A stretch of 64,000 nucleotides of DNA from Paenibacillus massiliensis 2301065 = DSM 16942 (GTDB lineage: Bacteria > Bacillota > Bacilli > Paenibacillales > Paenibacillaceae): positions 62,001 to 126,000 of the forward strand of contig NZ_KB898190.1 in assembly GCF_000377505.1 (NCBI RefSeq), read 5' to 3'. Shown here piece after piece: positions 1-9,915 of the stretch. Position 1 is the first letter of the stretch. The number at the start of each line of letters is the position of its first letter. The position numbers and the translations under genes are program-made. The notes beneath the pieces were generated by a model. It had not been told where the DNA came from. It saw nothing but the letters and a program-made list of their open reading frames with translations, and ran no database searches.

Positions 1-2
1 TT

Positions 3-311
3 GAGCGCTATCTGAATCACAACCCCGGCTGCAGCTTCGTATGTGATATCGGCAATGGTATTGCAGGGACCGTGCTGGCCGGGCATGATGGACGCCGTGG
101 CTTCTTGTATCATCTGGCGGTCGACTCTGCTTGGCGAGGGCGTGGTATCGGTGAGCATTTGGTCGAGCACGCCTTACAGGCCCTACGACAGGAAGGCATT
201 GATAAATGCCATATCTTCGTCATTAGCGGTAACGAGCAGGGAGAGCGCTTCTGGCTGTCCCACGGCTGGGAGAAGCGGGATAGCTTCCATGTCTTTTCCC
301 GCTCCCTTTAA
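3..311 (+). CDS. GNAT family N-acetyltransferase, C-terminal part
   Basis: The reading frame is open from the first bases of the window, so the gene starts outside and only about 102 C-terminal residues are seen. The GNAT core is clear: a beta-4 strand (FLYHLAVD) followed by the acetyl-CoA pyrophosphate-binding loop W-R-G-R-G-I-G (Q/RxxGxG/A motif A), then the helix and a C-terminal GNEQGERFWLSHGWEKR segment typical of the family (motif B, 'A..FY...GF'-like). It would transfer an acetyl group from acetyl-CoA to an amine; the substrate cannot be told from this fragment. No partner gene is visible on this side. Confidence 0.85.
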   Translation, partial: ERYLNHNPGCSFVCDIGNGIAGTVLAGHDGRRGFLYHLAVDSAWRGRGIGEHLVEHALQALRQEGIDKCHIFVISGNEQGERFWLSHGWEKRDSFHVFSRSL

Positions 312-371
312 AGTTCTCATAATAAGTTAATTCTTGAGTAGTAAGTAGTACCTTCGTCAGATTCGATCAAG

Positions 372-1385
372 CTACGAGTTGACTGACCACGGGGACGTTG
401 AGTGGTGGAAGAGTAGCTCTTCCGCCTCTGTTCCCCCTTTTTGCATTGCCCGCCCACGCCGAATCAACTCGAACAGATGCGCCAGTGTCTCTGACATGGC
501 GAAGCGCATCTGATGAGGTGTCAGCTTCTGACTGAACAACTGAATGCAGAGCTGGAAGGCTGTCGTCGGTCCTGCAACGAGCAACTCCTCCAAACGGGTC
601 AACCGCTCCTCATGATGGGATAGCAAGATCGACGTTCGATCTTGAAAATTAGAAAAAGGGTTCCTATGGCCTGGGTAAGCCTTCGTTACCTCATACTTTC
701 CGAGCTCCCTTAACCCATCCATATACTGCTGTAAAGGATTCGTCTCACCACCCGGCACATAGCTGATATTGGGTGAGATCTGCGGTAGCACCGCATCTCC
801 ACATAGCATCGTACGCCGCTCCGGCTGATAAAAGGACAGATGACCAGCAGCATGTCCACCGGTCTGGATCATCTGCCAGAATTGACCTCCCATGTTGAAG
901 CTCTGCTGCTCATCCAGCAGGGTCACTTCCGGTTGGGGCGTCACCTGCTGCTCCCCCTCCTGCATATGTGCAGGCAGAGCCTCGAGCCACGTCGTTGTCA
1001 TGCCATGTCTGGCATACAGCTCAGGCAGCTGTTGAACCATGTTCGCAGAGGCTCCCCACATTCTCCTCGCTTCCTCCTGGCTTCTTTGGGACATGTAGAC
1101 CGGCGCACCACTTCGCTCCTGTAGCCAGCCTGTCATTCCATAATGATCAGGATGATGGTGAGTCGCCACAATACCTTTAATCTGCTTAAAGGACAGGGAT
1201 AACTGCTCAAGCAACCACTTCCACTCCTGCTCAGCCAGCTCCGTGTGGGGACCAGGATCGATAATAGTCACACCCTCTCTGTCTCGAAGAATATAACTAT
1301 TCACCCAGCGCAGGGGGAACGCCATCGTTATTTTCGCCTGAATCAGATCATCCTCATCCCAATAAGTAAGCTCTGGCAATTTCAT
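372..1385 (-). CDS. MBL-fold metallo-hydrolase
   Basis: Metallo-beta-lactamase fold hydrolase of about 337 residues. The HHHPDH metal-binding motif (HxHxDH signature) lies near residue 76, preceded by a T-I-I-D-P-G strand. Further metal ligands are likely in the TGGHAAGHLSFY segment, LCGDAVLP and the later PGH. The C-terminal ~90 residues form a helical extension (ERLTRLEELL onward) as in the glyoxalase II-like/YqgX-like group. I chose the ATG at 1385 because GAAGGAG lies about 11 bases upstream; a GTG nine codons earlier has no ribosome binding site. The substrate is unknown. It is followed on the same strand by no close partner; the methyltransferase at 1467 lies just upstream, so the two may be cotranscribed. 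Confidence 0.85.
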   Translation of the reverse strand: MKLPELTYWDEDDLIQAKITMAFPLRWVNSYILRDREGVTIIDPGPHTELAEQEWKWLLEQLSLSFKQIKGIVATHHHPDHYGMTGWLQERSGAPVYMSQRSQEEARRMWGASANMVQQLPELYARHGMTTTWLEALPAHMQEGEQQVTPQPEVTLLDEQQSFNMGGQFWQMIQTGGHAAGHLSFYQPERRTMLCGDAVLPQISPNISYVPGGETNPLQQYMDGLRELGKYEVTKAYPGHRNPFSNFQDRTSILLSHHEERLTRLEELLVAGPTTAFQLCIQLFSQKLTPHQMRFAMSETLAHLFELIRRGRAMQKGGTEAEELLFHHSTSPWSVNS

Positions 1386-1466
1386 GAGGTCCAACACTCC
1401 TTCTTTTGGCACCAGCTTGTCTTTGTCGCCATTTATGTATAGCTTCTATGTAGCTTCTCCTTCGCA

Positions 1467-2210
1467 CTACTCCTTCCGGTAACCTACAAAGATCATGCGG
1501 GGAGAATTCTGCTCATCATATTTGTCCTCCTGATAGCTCCCATGCACTTGCTGAACATGAAGCCCTGCCTCCTGCAGCATTTGCATGAATTCTTCATAGG
1601 TATACAGCTTGACACGCTCTTGGTGAGTCCGCACGTCCCCTTGACCATCCTTCATGGGGCGCAGCGTGATCTGCTTACTGACATATCCGTCCTCCACCTT
1701 GCGGTGCTCTTCAATCTGCAGCCCCTCTATGGATCGGACAGAATGCGGCACCAAATGACGAATGACATAGGACGGGTTCATATAATCAATGATGAATCGT
1801 CCGTCTGGCTTCAATATTCGGCGAATCTCATGCAATACCTTCTCCTGCTCCTGATCATCCCGGAAATACCCGAACGAAGTAAAGAGGTTCACTACCGCAT
1901 CATATCCGCCTTCTAATGGAAGATTTCTCATATCTGCACATACCCACTCTACCTGTTCCTGCTCATCAAGATGAGATGCTTCTTGCAAAAGTACCTTGGA
2001 CAGGTCGACTCCTGTCACCTTATAGCCCATCTGGGCAAGTACGATGGAGTGTCTTCCCATGCCACAGCACAGATCCAGCACACGGGCTCCCTTCGGAAGG
2101 TCCAGCCAGGATATCATTTGATGGACCTCACGGTTCGCTCCGGCTACATCGCGATGCTTATATACAATCAGATAATCTTCTCCAAAGCTGTCCTTATACC
2201 ATTCTGTCAT
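1467..2210 (-). CDS. Class I SAM-dependent methyltransferase
   Basis: A 247-residue protein with a Rossmann-type AdoMet fold. Motif I is V-L-D-L-C-C-G-M-G-R-H (about residues 40-50), the acidic loop after beta-2 is GYKVTGVDLS, motif II is EWVCADMRNLP, and the segment around YDAVVNLFTSFGYF gives motif IV. The C-terminal part (LRPMKDGQGDVRTHQERVKLYTYEEF) matches small-molecule or protein methyltransferases annotated only as 'class I SAM-dependent methyltransferase'. Substrate unknown. It lies just upstream of the MBL hydrolase on the same strand with about an 80-base gap, so coexpression is plausible. Confidence 0.88.
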   Translation of the reverse strand: MTEWYKDSFGEDYLIVYKHRDVAGANREVHQMISWLDLPKGARVLDLCCGMGRHSIVLAQMGYKVTGVDLSKVLLQEASHLDEQEQVEWVCADMRNLPLEGGYDAVVNLFTSFGYFRDDQEQEKVLHEIRRILKPDGRFIIDYMNPSYVIRHLVPHSVRSIEGLQIEEHRKVEDGYVSKQITLRPMKDGQGDVRTHQERVKLYTYEEFMQMLQEAGLHVQQVHGSYQEDKYDEQNSPRMIFVGYRKE

Positions 2211-2341
2211 GATTTCTATCCCCCCAAATACAAGTCTATCTAGCTACTGACATTCCATTTGGCCTGTAAAATTCTCTGATATTGTATCACATGCTACAAT
2301 AATTACATGTTGCATAATTCATGACAAATGAGGTGCTACGA

Positions 2342-3220
2342 ATGATTCATGTCGGATTAACCGGATGGGGGGACCACGAAAGCCTAGAACCCTACGGCAC
2401 TAAGCCCTCAGCCAAGCTCTATGTGTACGGGACGCATTTTCCCATCGTTGAGTTGGACAGCTCCTTCTATGCAGTACAACCAGCGGAACGAATGGCAAAA
2501 TGGGCAGCGGAGACGCCAGATGGCTTCTCCTTCATCGTGAAGGCGTATCAGGGAATGACCGGACATACACGAGGCAAGATACCTTATTTCATCTCGGAAG
2601 AGGATATGTATCACGCCTTCTTACAGTCCATAGCCCCCATGGTAGAGGCTGGCAAGCTCAAGGCAGTCTTGTTCCAATACCCACCATGGTTCGATTGCAC
2701 CTTTGAAAATGTACAGATTCTACGTGATACCCGTAGTCGGATGAAGGATATTCCCTGTATCGTCGAGTTCCGTCATCAGAGCTGGTACGCGGACGAATTC
2801 TGTGAACGGACACTGGCCTTCCTATCCCGTGAGCAGTGGATGCATAGTGTGTGTGACGAGCCGCAGGCCGGATGGGGATCGATCCCCATCGTCCCCAAGG
2901 CCACTCACCCGGAGCTGACACTCGTCAGGCTGCATGGACGCAATGTCAGCGGCTGGAATCAGAGTGATGCTCCGAACTGGCGTGAGGTACGATACCTCTA
3001 TAATTATAATGAGCAGGAGCTCACCGACTGGAAGCACATCATTCTGGAGCTGCAGCAGCAGTGCAAGGAAGTATGCGTCATCTTCAACAACAACTCAGGT
3101 GGGCACGCTGCGTCTAACGCTAAGCAGTTGATGACGCTACTGGGCATGAATCCGAAGCCCCTGCCTGTTCGTCTAGCACCTGAGGATGGAGAAGACCCGG
3201 AGCAGATGAGCCTCTTCTAA
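2342..3220 (+). CDS. DUF72 (YecE-like) protein
   Basis: About 292 residues, full length for the DUF72/YecE family, which adopts a TIM-barrel fold of unknown function. Family hallmarks seen: HVGLTGWGDHESLEP near the start, FPIVELDSSFYAVQP, the W-A-A-E-T-P-D-G-F-S-F strand, CIVEFRHQSWY, LVRLHGRNVSGWN and VCVIFNNNSGGHAASNA. The start at 2342 is chosen because GAGGTG lies six bases upstream; an ATG at 2321 has no ribosome binding site. It is monocistronic in appearance and transcribed away from the methyltransferase at 2210. Confidence 0.88.
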   Translation: MIHVGLTGWGDHESLEPYGTKPSAKLYVYGTHFPIVELDSSFYAVQPAERMAKWAAETPDGFSFIVKAYQGMTGHTRGKIPYFISEEDMYHAFLQSIAPMVEAGKLKAVLFQYPPWFDCTFENVQILRDTRSRMKDIPCIVEFRHQSWYADEFCERTLAFLSREQWMHSVCDEPQAGWGSIPIVPKATHPELTLVRLHGRNVSGWNQSDAPNWREVRYLYNYNEQELTDWKHIILELQQQCKEVCVIFNNNSGGHAASNAKQLMTLLGMNPKPLPVRLAPEDGEDPEQMSLF

Positions 3221-3391
3221 GCTTCAAGTTATTTCCTTAGAATCCCCTCTCTCTTTTCCCCCGGAAGTGGCCGATATATATAGTATCAGCATGCTGCGGT
3301 ATTTCATGTAATTAGCCCGCATATGCGTTATATCAAGCAGATGCTCCATTAACCGATGGGTGCAGTTCGTGCAGAAAGCCGGGGGATTGGA

Positions 3392-5362
3392 ATGAAACTT
3401 GGATTCTTGACGCTTCGAAAAAAATTAATCGCAGCATTTCTTTTTTGCTTGCTTGTCCCCACGTCTATCATTGGTGTGTTCTCATATCTGGCTGCTGGAG
3501 ATCAGATTCGTAATGAGTTATTGAATAGTGCACAAGCAGGCACTAATGCAGCCGATATGGCTGTCACCCAGACACTTCGTGTTAAGATGAAAGACATTGA
3601 ATATTATGCAACCGTGTTCAGTCCAGACATGACTATGGAGCCGGAAGACTCCGGTATTCTTAATGTACTGGATACATATTTGAATACACATGGTGACGTT
3701 CTAAACATGTATCTGGCTACTCCAGATGGTCGGATTGCGCCGGGACGTCCCCTCACCTCCAGCAATTATGACCCTCGTGAGAGACCATGGTACCAGCTTG
3801 CGATGAGCAATCCTGGTCAGACGGTTATGACGCCTGTAGAGCTGAATTCGCAGCAGGTCCCTGTCGTGTTCATTTCCCGAACATTACCGGATGGAAGTGG
3901 CGTTGTGGGACTATCCCTGGATCTTAGCGCACTGCAAGCCATGACGAACATGAAGATTGGGCAAGAGGGCTACGTCCTGATTTTGGATAACACGCATAAG
4001 GTTGTTGTACACCCGACACTGGCCAGTGCCGACCAGCCGGAAGGCACATGGGTTAATCAATTGTTCAGTGCTTCAGAGGGGCTATTCTCCTACACAGATG
4101 CTGATAGCAGTAGAGAGATGAGCTTTACGACGAATGAGCTGTCTGGCTGGAAGATTGCCGGAAGCCTTGACACCGCCGAGATTCAGGCAGCTGTAAGGCC
4201 GCTCTTGAACTTCATTGTCATTGTAATGGTCGTATCGGCCTTGCTGGTTGGTGTCGCTGCGGTCATTATCGTCCGTTCCCTACTGCGACCACTTCACCGT
4301 CTCGGTCGGTCTGCCGAGAGCATCAGTCAGGGAGACCTGGCTAGCCAGGTCCCGATTGATAGCCGCGATGAAGTAGGCGTACTCGCCAGTCACTTCCAGA
4401 CTATGGTGGACAATCTGAGAGGTATGGTAGGCGGCATTCAGGATATGACCGTCAATCTGTCCTCCTCCGCCCAGCAGCTGGCAGCTGGCGCTCAGCAAAC
4501 AACGAGTGCGATAGAGCATGTCACGGTAGCCATGCAGGATGTGGCTTCAGGTACAGAGCAGCAAGCCATGCGGGTGCAGGAAGGTCAGGACAACATGCAA
4601 GTCATTGCTGGCAAGTCACACGCCATGACCGAACTGATTATCCAGATGTCGGAGCTATCTGAGCAAGCTATCGTGGCCTCGGATCAGGGCAGTGAACATA
4701 TCGGGACCAGTATCATGCACATTGATGGCATTCAAGCCATCGTCGAGGAGCTGGATAGCGTGATCAACACGCTAAATGAACGTTCCGGACACATCGGCAG
4801 TATCATCACATTGATCTCCGAGATTGCCAAGCAGACCAACCTGCTGGCCTTGAATGCCTCCATTGAAGCAGCACGAGCCGGAGAGCAAGGCAAGGGCTTT
4901 GCCGTAGTAGCTACGGAGGTCGGCAAGCTCGCAGCGAACTCCTCTACATCTGCGCAGCAGATTCGGGATCAGATCTCCAGCATTCAGGAAAGCGTGAACC
5001 AAGCTCATCAATCCATGGACACGGTGAAGGCAAGAGTTCAGGAGGGAATTGCCTCCATTGATCTGTCAGGACGCTCCTTCTCTCGTATTCGTCGGAATGT
5101 GGCCAAGACCGCCAAGCAGCTGGTTACCATCACACGTTCCTCCGAGGAGGTAACAGCAGGAGCCAATAGGGCAGCCGAAGCCATGGCTGATATCTCTCGT
5201 CTAGCCCAGGAGGCAGCCGCAAATACCGAGACCGTCTCTGCTGCAGCTCAGCAGCAGCTAGCTTCTATGGAAGAGATCGGCTCGTCTGCTGCGGATCTGA
5301 CACACCTGGCAGAGCAGTTACGTACACAGGTCGAGAAGTTCCGCATTGATTCAAATGAATAG
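3392..5362 (+). CDS. Methyl-accepting chemotaxis protein (dCache-HAMP-MCP)
   Basis: Membrane chemoreceptor of about 656 residues. The first transmembrane segment is at about residues 10-30 ([12 protein letters not shown]). An extracellular double-Cache sensor follows, with the characteristic [11 protein letters not shown] motif, the second half ending at [12 protein letters not shown]2 is [18 protein letters not shown], then a HAMP domain ([20 protein letters not shown]) and a long cytoplasmic coiled coil with the conserved signalling tip [31 protein letters not shown]. The protein ends at QVEKFRID with no CheR-tethering pentapeptide. Cache sensors usually bind amino acids or organic acids; the ligand here is unknown. 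I take the ATG at 3392, behind GGGGATTGGA. A close paralogue starts at 7786. Confidence 0.93.
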   Translation: MKLGFLTLRKKLIAAFLFCLLVPTSIIGVFSYLAAGDQIRNELLNSAQAGTNAADMAVTQTLRVKMKDIEYYATVFSPDMTMEPEDSGILNVLDTYLNTHGDVLNMYLATPDGRIAPGRPLTSSNYDPRERPWYQLAMSNPGQTVMTPVELNSQQVPVVFISRTLPDGSGVVGLSLDLSALQAMTNMKIGQEGYVLILDNTHKVVVHPTLASADQPEGTWVNQLFSASEGLFSYTDADSSREMSFTTNELSGWKIAGSLDTAEIQAAVRPLLNFIVIVMVVSALLVGVAAVIIVRSLLRPLHRLGRSAESISQGDLASQVPIDSRDEVGVLASHFQTMVDNLRGMVGGIQDMTVNLSSSAQQLAAGAQQTTSAIEHVTVAMQDVASGTEQQAMRVQEGQDNMQVIAGKSHAMTELIIQMSELSEQAIVASDQGSEHIGTSIMHIDGIQAIVEELDSVINTLNERSGHIGSIITLISEIAKQTNLLALNASIEAARAGEQGKGFAVVATEVGKLAANSSTSAQQIRDQISSIQESVNQAHQSMDTVKARVQEGIASIDLSGRSFSRIRRNVAKTAKQLVTITRSSEEVTAGANRAAEAMADISRLAQEAAANTETVSAAAQQQLASMEEIGSSAADLTHLAEQLRTQVEKFRIDSNE

Positions 5363-5422
5363 AGAACAGCAGGGTAGATAGCGTCACAAGAATTGGATTG
5401 AGACTATGCTCAGCTTCATCAA

Positions 5423-5480
5423 AAAAGGTTCTTCTCCGGGTCTGCAATATACTCAGACCTGCGCAGAAGAACCTTTTGTG
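5423..5480 (+). terminator. Rho-independent terminator after the first chemoreceptor
   Basis: A 13-bp perfect inverted repeat (AAAAGGTTCTTCT at 5423 and its complement ending at 5477) closes over a 29-base loop that contains a smaller partial hairpin. It sits 60 bases after the chemoreceptor stop and ends in a short T run, and the symmetric A/T ends suit termination from either side. Confidence 0.75.
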
Positions 5481-5565
5481 TCGTTCTTTCCGTTTTGCCT
5501 TCAAAACGTGTACAATAGACAGGGACAGATTATGGAAAGAAAAGATTGAAGGAGGTCCTAAGTAG

Positions 5566-6942
5566 ATGAGTTCCAACATCTATACTACATATTTTGCAGA
5601 CCATCGGGAGCAGCACCTGTCAGAGCTGAAGGAATGGCTGACCATCCCCAGTATTTCTGCACTAAGCAATCACAAACAAGACGTGAACAGAGCAGCATCA
5701 TGGCTGGCTGATCACCTGAAGGCAGCAGGTCTTGAGCACATCGAGATCATTGAGACAGCTGGCCATCCCATCGTATATGCGGATCATCTGCATGCTCCAG
5801 GGAAGCCCACCTTGTTAGTCTATGGGCACTATGATGTGCAGCCCGTCGATCCACTCCATCTATGGGAGACACCTCCGTTCGAGCCGACGGAGCGTGACGG
5901 CAAGCTGTATGCACGCGGAGCAACAGATGATAAGGGACAGATCTTCATGCACGTCAAAGCTATCGAGGCCATTCTCCGTGAAGACGGCAAGCTTCCGGTC
6001 AATATCAAGTTCTGCATAGAGGGTGAAGAAGAGATTGGTAGTCCTAATCTGTTAAAATTCCTCAACACTTCAGAAGCGGCAACCAAGCTGTCTGCGGATG
6101 CAGTGCTGGTCTCCGATACCTCCCTGATCGAGAAAGGCAAACCAGCGATCTGCACAGGGCTGCGCGGACTATGCTCCATGGAGCTGTCCCTGCACACAGC
6201 CAATACAGATCTACATTCCGGCAGCTATGGTGGTGGAGTGCCGAACGCACTTCATGCCATGGTCACGCTATTAGCTACCCTGCATGATGAGCAAGGACGT
6301 GTCGGTGTGGATGGCTTCTACGATGACGTTGAGCCTCTCTCCCCAGCCATGAAGACGGAGCTGGAGAAGATGGATCTGGACGAAGAGAAGCTACGCCAGG
6401 GTCTCGGTCTGGAGAGTCTATATGGCGAAGAGGGCTTTAACTTCGTGGAGCGTGTCGGTGTACGTCCAACTCTGGAGCTGAATGGTGTATACGGTGGCTT
6501 TCAGGGCGAAGGCAGCAAGACGGTCATTCCTAAGGAAGCTCATGCGAAGATTACCTGCCGACTGGTAGCGAATCAGGACCCACAGGACATCCTGGACAAG
6601 ATCGAGCGGCATTTGAATTCGCATGTACCTACTGGTGCTCGCATTGATGTTCGCCAGAAGGAGAAGGCCCGTGCCTTCAACATTGATCCGGATCAGCCTT
6701 TCCTGCAACAGGCGGCAGATGCGTTCGAGCGGGTCTACGGCAGACGGGCCATCTTTACCAAGGATGGTGGCTCCATTCCCATCGTTGAGACCTTCGCACG
6801 GGCTTTGTCCGCACCAGTTGTATTGATGGGCTTCGGTCTGCCAGATGAGAATCTGCACGCACCGAACGAGCATTTCAATCTGGAGAATTTCGATAAAGGT
6901 CTGTTGACGATCGTCGAATACATTCGTTCGCTGCAAGCCTGA
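5566..6942 (+). CDS. M20 family dipeptidase
   Basis: Zinc-dependent exopeptidase of the M20/M25/M40 group, 458 residues, the usual length for CNDP-type dipeptidases. Metal and catalytic residues are visible: H88 and D90 in VYGHYDVQPVD, D121 in GATDDKGQ, and the general-base glutamate in the EGEEEIGS motif near 153-158. The lid domain covers roughly residues 200-350 and contains the dimer-contact histidine region DLHSGSYGG. A late histidine is in FGLPDENLHAPNEHF. It should cleave dipeptides in the cytoplasm. The start is supported by GAAGGAGG about 10 bases upstream. It is transcribed alone and closed by a strong terminator. Confidence 0.92.
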   Translation: MSSNIYTTYFADHREQHLSELKEWLTIPSISALSNHKQDVNRAASWLADHLKAAGLEHIEIIETAGHPIVYADHLHAPGKPTLLVYGHYDVQPVDPLHLWETPPFEPTERDGKLYARGATDDKGQIFMHVKAIEAILREDGKLPVNIKFCIEGEEEIGSPNLLKFLNTSEAATKLSADAVLVSDTSLIEKGKPAICTGLRGLCSMELSLHTANTDLHSGSYGGGVPNALHAMVTLLATLHDEQGRVGVDGFYDDVEPLSPAMKTELEKMDLDEEKLRQGLGLESLYGEEGFNFVERVGVRPTLELNGVYGGFQGEGSKTVIPKEAHAKITCRLVANQDPQDILDKIERHLNSHVPTGARIDVRQKEKARAFNIDPDQPFLQQAADAFERVYGRRAIFTKDGGSIPIVETFARALSAPVVLMGFGLPDENLHAPNEHFNLENFDKGLLTIVEYIRSLQA

Positions 6943-6955
6943 ATATAGAATAAAA

Positions 6956-6982
6956 AAACAACCGGCGCTCAGCCGGTTGTTT
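6956..6982. terminator. Bidirectional terminator between convergent genes
   Basis: AAACAACCGGC, loop GCTCA, GCCGGTTGTTT: an 11-bp perfect stem with A tract before and T-rich tail after, so it can end the peptidase transcript on + and the zinc-ribbon gene on -. The stop codon of the minus-strand gene lies inside the stem. Confidence 0.9.
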
Positions 6983-7463
6983 CTCTTTCCACGAAATATT
7001 TATTGGTCATATAGTATGCTTCGCCACGTGATGTTTCTACCATTCCCTTCTTTGAATCCAGGAACACGATCTCCTTACATTTGGTACAGTACCACTTGGT
7101 TCGCTTGAACGGAGACTCCGTTACATATGCGGTACCACACTTACAGTCAATTTTGATCAAAATCTCTGTTTCTTTGTAGGCGTTCGATAGCTGCTTCAAG
7201 CTGCTGTCTGTCTGTTGCTGTTGGACAGGCGTGATTACTTCCTGATAGCTGGAAGAAGAATTATGTACTTTGAAATCAGCAACCAAGTCTGCGTGCAGGC
7301 CGAAAAATTCTTTTCCAATCTCGGTGACGAACTTCGTTCCACTCTTGTAACAATTCATCCACTCCTGGATCTGCTGATTAGACAAAGGCACAGTGCCCTT
7401 AATGCCACTGTTTAATGTGTAGGTCATGATGTATAAAGTATCCTCTTGTCTGTTTGCGTACAT
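6969..7463 (-). CDS. Hypothetical zinc-ribbon protein
   Basis: A 164-residue protein I do not recognise by name. The N-terminal ~85 residues are mixed alpha/beta (SNQQIQEWMNCYKSGTKFVTEIGKEFFGL), followed by a glutamine-rich linker (VQQQQTDSSLKQ). The C-terminal third has a C-x-C-G...W-Y-C-T-K-C pattern (CKCGTAYVTES then KWYCTKC), a likely four-cysteine zinc ribbon. It may bind nucleic acid or a protein partner, but this is inference. The N-terminal methionine at 7463 lies behind GGAGG (reading AAAGGAGGCTCTTC). It stands alone between convergent and divergent neighbours. Confidence 0.75.
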   Translation of the reverse strand: MYANRQEDTLYIMTYTLNSGIKGTVPLSNQQIQEWMNCYKSGTKFVTEIGKEFFGLHADLVADFKVHNSSSSYQEVITPVQQQQTDSSLKQLSNAYKETEILIKIDCKCGTAYVTESPFKRTKWYCTKCKEIVFLDSKKGMVETSRGEAYYMTNKYFVERETTG

Positions 7464-7614
7464 GAAGAGCCTCCTTTGGATTCACTGCTAATGTACTATA
7501 AAGATATGAAAACATCAATGCTATCCCTTATTTTAACCTTAATGTGGCAAAAACCGTGGTTTGACGATTTTGATTTATTTTTTACATTCCTTCCTCCGGT
7601 CATAGGCTGTTATC

Positions 7615-7654
7615 TGCTCTGCTGCTCTGCTGCTCTGCTGCTCTGCTGCTCTGC
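7615..7654. repeat. Five tandem copies of an 8-bp unit (TGCTCTGC)
   Basis: Five exact head-to-tail copies of TGCTCTGC, with a partial sixth. It lies in the 322-bp gap before the second chemoreceptor, about 130 bp upstream of its start, where the promoter or leader would be. Perfect short repeats of this kind can gain or lose units by slippage. The rest of the gap (7464-7785) holds only AT-rich sequence and the ribosome binding site. Confidence 0.9.
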
Positions 7655-7785
7655 TCCTCTACTTTTCTCATTCTTTACAAATTCCCCCTCTCTCATAACT
7701 TTTAGTGTTCAGCCCGATATATATGGATGTACCTGTAAAACAATTCCCAATACCAGAACAGAAACAGACAACGGAGGAGAGACAT

Positions 7786-9750
7786 ATGAAGTTAGGCTTT
7801 TTTACTTTGCGCAGAAAATTGCTCGGATCATTTCTAATCTGTATGGTGATCCCTGCTTTACTGGTTAGCATAATTGCTTATGAAGTCGCCGCTGACAAAA
7901 TTGAAGCTGAATTGATGTCAGGAGCTCAATCCAGCATCACGGCTGCTGACATGATCACTACCCAGACGATTAGTACCAAGGTCAAGGATATTGAATTTTA
8001 TGCGAGCACCCTGAGCACCGAGATGGCATCCAATCCCGAGGAATCCGTACTACTACATGAGCTTCAGCTGTATCTGTCTACTCATGCAGAGGTTACGAAT
8101 ATTTTCGTAGGTACGAAAGATGGCCTCATGGTGCGAGGTCTGGAGCGTAACTCCTCGGAGCCCTATGATCCGCGAGAAAGAGCCTGGTACAAGGATGCCA
8201 TGGACAAGCCTGGTGAGACGGTAATCTCATCCGTATCTTTGAATACCGAGAACATCCCTGTCGTGTTCATCTCACGTGTGCTTGCTGATGGAAACGGGGT
8301 CCTGGGGATGTCCCTGAATCTTACAGCATTGCAGGAAATGACCAACATAAAGGTCGGTGATCATGGATACATACTGATCCTTGATGGCAGCAAGCAGATT
8401 ATCAGTCATCCGACACAGCCTGCTGGAGAAGTAGCGGAGACGGATATCAGCGATGGTTTGTTCAAGGATGCCTCCGGTCAATTCGATCATACTGATGACG
8501 CAGGAGCCGCTGAACGTATGAAGTATATAACCAACGAGTTAACAGGCTGGAAAATTGCAGGGGTACTGCAAACTTCCGAAATCTCACAGGCCATCGCTCC
8601 AATTACCTATGCGACCTTCATCGTGCTTGGTGTGTCTACTGTGGTTATTGGCCTGCTTTCCTACTGGTTGATTCACTCGATGCTGAAGCCACTGCAACGA
8701 CTCAGACAGGTGGCTGAGCAGGTCAGCCATGGAGATCTGACACAGCAGACAACAATCACCAGTCGGGATGAAATCGGCTTATTAGCTAGTTATTTCGGAA
8801 CCATGGTACACAATCTCCGCTCAATGGTAGTGAGCATACAGGATCTAACCTCGAATCTGTCTGCCTCTTCTCAGGAGCTTGCGGCAGGTGCAGAGCAGAC
8901 TACCCGTGCCATTGAGCATGTAACCGTAGCAATCCAGGATGTAGCCTCAGGCAGTGAGAAGCAGGCCGAAAAGGTCCAGCACGGTCAGGAGAGCCTACAG
9001 GGCATTGCAGAGCAGATGACTTCCATGACTAATCTTGTCGCACAAATGGCGGAGTTCACCGAGCAGAGCATTACCGCGTCTGACAATGGTAGCGAGCAGA
9101 TTGGTCACAGCGTAGTCCACGTTGATGGCATCCGTTCCATTGTCGAGGAGCTCGATACTATTATCGCTGCGCTCAACGAACGCTCTGTGCACATTGGTAC
9201 CATTGTCACACTGATGGCGGACATTGCAAGACAGACCAACCTGTTGTCTCTCAATGCTTCCATTGAAGCTGCAAGAGCTGGTGAGCATGGTAAAGGCTTT
9301 GCCGTCGTGGCCTCCGAGGTTCGCCAGCTGGCTGAGAACTCATCCGCTTCCGCTGGACAGATTAACGAGCAGATCGCGGGCATCCAGCAGCAGGTCACTG
9401 AAGCCCTGCAAGCAATGCAGACCGTGAAGGAACGCGTCGGAGAAGGTATTCTGTCCATTGACTCGTCAGGCCGCTCCTTCTCTCGCATTCGCAGAAGCGT
9501 CATGAAGGCTGCGAAGCAGCTGGAGTCGGTATCCGGCGCTGTGCAGGAGATATCCCACGGGGCTGAAGATGTCGTGCTTACGATGACCGAAGTGACCCAT
9601 CTGGCACAGGAAGCTGCAGCACATACAGAGACTGTCTCTGCCGCAGCCCAGCAGCAATTGGCTTCCATGGAGGAGATTGGTTCCTCCGCTGCAGACCTGA
9701 CTCACCTGGCAGAGCAGCTACAGGAGCTTGCCGGCAGGTTCCGCATTTAA
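7786..9750 (+). CDS. Methyl-accepting chemotaxis protein, paralogue of the 3392 gene
   Basis: Membrane chemoreceptor of about 654 residues with the same order as the gene at 3392: TM1 ([21 protein letters not shown]), dCache sensor with [14 protein letters not shown]2 ([20 protein letters not shown]), HAMP, and the signalling tip [31 protein letters not shown]. The last ~45 residues ([20 protein letters not shown] onward) are nearly identical to the first receptor while the sensors differ more, so the pair looks like a duplication with diverged ligand specificity. The ATG at 7786 follows GGAGGAGAG. It is preceded by the 8-bp tandem repeat. Confidence 0.93.
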   Translation: MKLGFFTLRRKLLGSFLICMVIPALLVSIIAYEVAADKIEAELMSGAQSSITAADMITTQTISTKVKDIEFYASTLSTEMASNPEESVLLHELQLYLSTHAEVTNIFVGTKDGLMVRGLERNSSEPYDPRERAWYKDAMDKPGETVISSVSLNTENIPVVFISRVLADGNGVLGMSLNLTALQEMTNIKVGDHGYILILDGSKQIISHPTQPAGEVAETDISDGLFKDASGQFDHTDDAGAAERMKYITNELTGWKIAGVLQTSEISQAIAPITYATFIVLGVSTVVIGLLSYWLIHSMLKPLQRLRQVAEQVSHGDLTQQTTITSRDEIGLLASYFGTMVHNLRSMVVSIQDLTSNLSASSQELAAGAEQTTRAIEHVTVAIQDVASGSEKQAEKVQHGQESLQGIAEQMTSMTNLVAQMAEFTEQSITASDNGSEQIGHSVVHVDGIRSIVEELDTIIAALNERSVHIGTIVTLMADIARQTNLLSLNASIEAARAGEHGKGFAVVASEVRQLAENSSASAGQINEQIAGIQQQVTEALQAMQTVKERVGEGILSIDSSGRSFSRIRRSVMKAAKQLESVSGAVQEISHGAEDVVLTMTEVTHLAQEAAAHTETVSAAAQQQLASMEEIGSSAADLTHLAEQLQELAGRFRI

Positions 9751-9848
9751 GAATGTCCAGAATACGCTAAGATAGAATACTAGACGAATGTGCCTAGATA
9801 AATACCCTATACCTGACGTAGTTTCTAGCACAGCTGAGCACTTACAAC

Positions 9849-9890
9849 GAAGAGCCTCCCCTCCACATCAGTGGACTGGTGAGGCTCTTC
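9849..9890. terminator. Bidirectional terminator
   Basis: GAAGAGCCTC and its complement GAGGCTCTTC form a 10-bp stem; the loop contains a second small hairpin (TCCAC-ATCA-GTGGA). It lies between the chemoreceptor (+) and the VOC gene (-), about 25 bp from the latter's stop codon. Confidence 0.75.
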
Positions 9891-9915
9891 TCTGTATGCT
9901 CCATTTTTGCTCCGT

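Noticed and set aside
7446..7868. Plus-strand frame of 140 codons upstream of the second chemoreceptor
   Set aside because: Its middle is the 8-bp repeat translated (CCSAALLLCCSAPLL), it overlaps the start of the chemoreceptor in another frame, and no ribosome binding site fits.
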